Assembly (NCBI GenBank): GCA_024231375.1
Contig: JAAEQP010000948.1
Coordinates: 1 to 7,169 of the forward strand
Origin: a bacterium
GTDB taxonomy: Bacteria > Hydrogenedentota > Hydrogenedentia > Hydrogenedentiales > SLHB01
Length of the DNA stretch: 7,169 nucleotides
Direction of reading: 5' to 3'
The notes under the pieces were generated by a model that saw nothing but the letters and a program-made list of their open reading frames with translations, made no database searches and had not been told where the DNA came from. Each line of letters opens with the position of its first letter. The stretch's first letter is position 1. The position numbers and the translations under genes are program-made. Positions 5,490 to 7,169 of the stretch are shown here, in pieces.

Positions 5490-7169
5490 CTACCCGTGAT
5501 CGACAGGGTCATCCGGTTGCGTGACCCGGATAACCTCTTCAATGGTCGTGACACCATTCAACGCTTTGCGCCAACCATCTTCCCGCATCGAAGACATACC
5601 GTCGATGCGGGCTTGACGGCGCAACGCGTTCGCAGACTGTCCCTCCATGATCATCGTGCGGAGGTTGTCGTTGCTCTCAAGCAGCTCGTACACACCCAGC
5701 CGGCCCGTGTAGCCGGTCTGATTGCAGTTGTCGCAGCCCCGGCCGTGGAACAGTTCGGCGTCCTTGGATTCTACGTCCATGGCAAGGCGCTCCCACTCCA
5801 GGTCCGTCGGTGTGTACGGCTCTTTGCAGCCCGAACAGATAGTGCGTACCAGGCGCTGAGCCAACACGGCCTTGATGCCGGACGCCACCAGGAACGCCTT
5901 GATGCCGATATCCACCAAACGCACGAACGCGCTCGCCGAGTCATTTGTATGCAGGGTCGAGAACACCAAGTGACCCGTAAGGGCCGCCTTGATGGCGATC
6001 TCGGCGGTCTCGTAGTCACGAATCTCACCAACCATCACAATGTCCGGGTCCTGGCGGAAGATGGCGCGGAGTGCGCGGGCGAAATCCCAGCCAATGTCAT
6101 GCTGGATCTGCACCTGGTTGATGCCCGAAAGCTGGTACTCCACCGGGTCTTCTACGGTGATCAGTTTGGTGTCCGGCTTGTTCAGGTTGTGGAGCGATGC
6201 GTACAGGGTGGTCGTCTTGCCCGAACCGGTGGGGCCCGTCACCAGGACCACGCCCGTACCCGAATCGATCAGGGTCTCCCAGCTCTTCTGGTCTTCGGCA
6301 CAGAATCCCAACTGCCCCAGACCGAGCATGAGACCGCTCTTGTCCAGGATGCGGAGCACCATGCTTTCGCCATGCACCGCGGGCAGCGCGCTCACACGAA
6401 GGTCGACCATCTTACCCGCGAGCGCGATCTTGATACGCCCGTCCTGCGGAATGCGCCGTTCGGCGATGTCCATGCCCGACATGATCTTCAAACGCGAGAT
6501 AATGGACGCCTGCGCCCTCTTGGGCGGCGTGGGCATCAAGTGGAGCACACCGTCAATGCGGTACCGGACCTTCAAGTCCATCTTGCCAGGTTCCACGTGA
6601 ATATCACTGGCCCGGAGGCGGAAAGCCTCCAGAATCATGTTGTTGATGTAACGGACGACGGGGCTGTCGCTGTCATCGTCGTCGTCCCCCACGTCGCCCA
6701 TAGGCGAATCAAAGTCGACGCTGTCAACGCTGATGCTGCTCATGCTGATGTCGCTGGCCGACATGCTGCTTCCAACGCTGCTCAGCGACGAGCCCATGGA
6801 GCTCACATTCGACATGGTGCTCAGCGTGCTCATGGTACTGGCACTGCTCACGGTGGACAGCATCGATTCCACGCTCTGCTCGGAAAGACCGTAGTACTTG
6901 CCGAGGGCCAAGCTGATTTCTTCCGGCGTGGCGAGCTGCGGCTCGATCCGTCGGTCGAGCAGCCGCTCCAGATTGTCGAAGGCGTTGATGTTCGTCGGGT
7001 CCGCGGTGGCAACCAACAGCGCGCCGCCCTCGTCAGCGACCGGCACAATCCGATACAGCGTGGCGATGGACGGCTCGACGAGATTGCGGATGCGTTCGGG
7101 GATCTCGCGGTCGGAGAGCTTGACGATGGGGATGCCCAACTGGTCGGCCAACCCCTCGGAGATATGGCT
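5490..7169 (-). CDS. pilB: PilB/GspE-type assembly ATPase (first copy), N-terminus off window
   Basis: Hexameric cytoplasmic ATPase that powers extension of a type IV pilus or type II pseudopilus. The frame is open to the window edge, so 559 C-terminal residues are visible (numbered from the edge). Residues 1-95 resemble the end of the N-terminal T2SSE_N/MshEN region. Residues 102-170 are a Ser/Met/Thr-rich linker ending in an acidic run (GDDDDDSDSP). The catalytic core follows: ASDIHVEPG (187-195), DIAERRIPQDGR (234-245), Walker A GPTGSGKT (312-319), Asp box VEDPVEYQL (339-347), Walker B region DPDIVMVGEIRD (374-385) and His box TGHLVFSTLHTND (398-410). A zinc-type tetracysteine is present as C445xxC448 and C479xxC482. 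All key catalytic residues are intact, so it should be active. TAG stop. pilT starts 28 bp downstream. GspE and PilB cannot be told apart with certainty; the symbol is chosen because pilT is adjacent. Confidence 0.93.
   Translation of the reverse strand, partial: SHISEGLADQLGIPIVKLSDREIPERIRNLVEPSIATLYRIVPVADEGGALLVATADPTNINAFDNLERLLDRRIEPQLATPEEISLALGKYYGLSEQSVESMLSTVSSASTMSTLSTMSNVSSMGSSLSSVGSSMSASDISMSSISVDSVDFDSPMGDVGDDDDDSDSPVVRYINNMILEAFRLRASDIHVEPGKMDLKVRYRIDGVLHLMPTPPKRAQASIISRLKIMSGMDIAERRIPQDGRIKIALAGKMVDLRVSALPAVHGESMVLRILDKSGLMLGLGQLGFCAEDQKSWETLIDSGTGVVLVTGPTGSGKTTTLYASLHNLNKPDTKLITVEDPVEYQLSGINQVQIQHDIGWDFARALRAIFRQDPDIVMVGEIRDYETAEIAIKAALTGHLVFSTLHTNDSASAFVRLVDIGIKAFLVASGIKAVLAQRLVRTICSGCKEPYTPTDLEWERLAMDVESKDAELFHGRGCDNCNQTGYTGRLGVYELLESNDNLRTMIMEGQSANALRRQARIDGMSSMREDGWRKALNGVTTIEEVIRVTQPDDPVDHG
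6199..6230. repeat. 32-bp direct repeat, copy 2 (Walker A of first ATPase)
   Basis: Partner of 3272-3303, same orientation, 2,927 bp apart, within the first ATPase gene. The pilT Walker A codons share a shorter 19-bp core with this copy (TCTTGCCCGAACCGGTGGG on the plus strand), so all three ATPase genes use the same codons at the P-loop. Confidence 0.85.
6795..6857 (-). repeat. 9-bp degenerate minisatellite in the ATPase Ser-rich linker
   Basis: Seven in-frame 9-nt units lie head to tail within the first ATPase gene. Read on the minus strand they are TCCACCGTG, AGCAGTGCC, AGTACCATG, AGCACGCTG, AGCACCATG, TCGAATGTG and AGCTCCATG. Each encodes Ser-(Ser/Thr/Asn)-hydrophobic, giving STV SSA STM STL STM SNV SSM (residues 105-125 of the visible protein). 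The period-3 pattern then slips out of phase but the Ser-rich composition continues to about residue 152. The shared 9-nt period at both DNA and protein level suggests growth by unit duplication. Its function is unknown; it sits between the N-terminal domain and the catalytic core. Confidence 0.75.

Noticed and set aside
4769..5524. Plus-strand open frame of 251 codons opposite pilT
   Set aside because: Antisense shadow of pilT, with no motif and composition typical of a reverse-complement frame.
5462..5557. Longer PilT N-terminus beginning at 5557
   Set aside because: It would overlap the upstream ATPase by 68 bp, adds residues unlike PilT, and a good ribosome binding site (5471-5475) points to ATG 5461.
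6660..6866. Frameshift or assembly error as the source of the Ser-rich stretch
   Set aside because: The frame is continuous on both sides into recognisable ATPase domain sequence, and the 9-nt unit structure explains the composition.
1..7169. CRISPR array, tRNA, rRNA, insertion sequence or attachment site
   Set aside because: No regularly spaced repeats, RNA gene-like folds, transposase or inverted terminal repeats were seen; the window is nearly fully occupied by six genes.

Overview
The window is a compact, single-direction operon fragment, read entirely on the minus strand (from high to low coordinates), encoding the inner-membrane motor and pseudopilus parts of a type IV filament machine (type IV pilus / type II secretion superfamily). 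In transcription order it holds: the C-terminal 559 residues of a PilB/GspE-type assembly ATPase (7169-5490, N-terminus off the window), a PilT retraction ATPase (5461-4346), a complete second GspE/PilB-type ATPase (4308-2554), the PilC/GspF membrane platform protein (2501-1263), an enlarged GspG-type major pseudopilin (1187-411) and the N-terminal part of a GspH/FimT-type minor pseudopilin (372-1, running off the window). Gaps between genes are 28, 37, 52, 75 and 38 bp. No gene-free stretch exceeds 75 bp, so there is no room for a further gene, and I see no RNA gene, mobile element or CRISPR array. Each start in the window has a recognisable Shine-Dalgarno at 7-9 nt.

The genes form one functional set. 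Two extension ATPases and a retraction ATPase could act in turn on a single GspF/PilC platform, which extracts processed pseudopilins (GspG, GspH) from the inner membrane. PilT points to a retractable pilus, whereas the GspG C-terminal motif (GGGDDIPNW) and the GspH partner point to type II secretion. The locus therefore looks like a hybrid or shared system rather than a textbook pil or gsp cluster. The outer-membrane secretin, prepilin peptidase and PilM/N/O-type alignment proteins are not in view.

The organism is a moderately GC-rich bacterium, presumably diderm. Pseudopilin leaders of the FTLVELLVVIAII type and a pilB-pilT-gspE-gspF-gspG-gspH order suggest a deep-branching group such as Hydrogenedentota, Planctomycetota/Lentisphaerota or relatives. 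This is inference from style, not a marker-based assignment.

Most of the window is recognisable family biology. I do not see a clearly new system. The points worth a second look are: duplicated assembly ATPases flanking pilT; a Ser/Met-rich linker in the first ATPase built on a 9-bp minisatellite; a tandem MshEN-like (c-di-GMP-type) motif pair with altered key positions in the second ATPase; a roughly 100-residue-enlarged acidic GspG; a strong hairpin placed just after the gspF stop and before gspG; and a 32-bp perfect repeat shared by the two ATPase genes.
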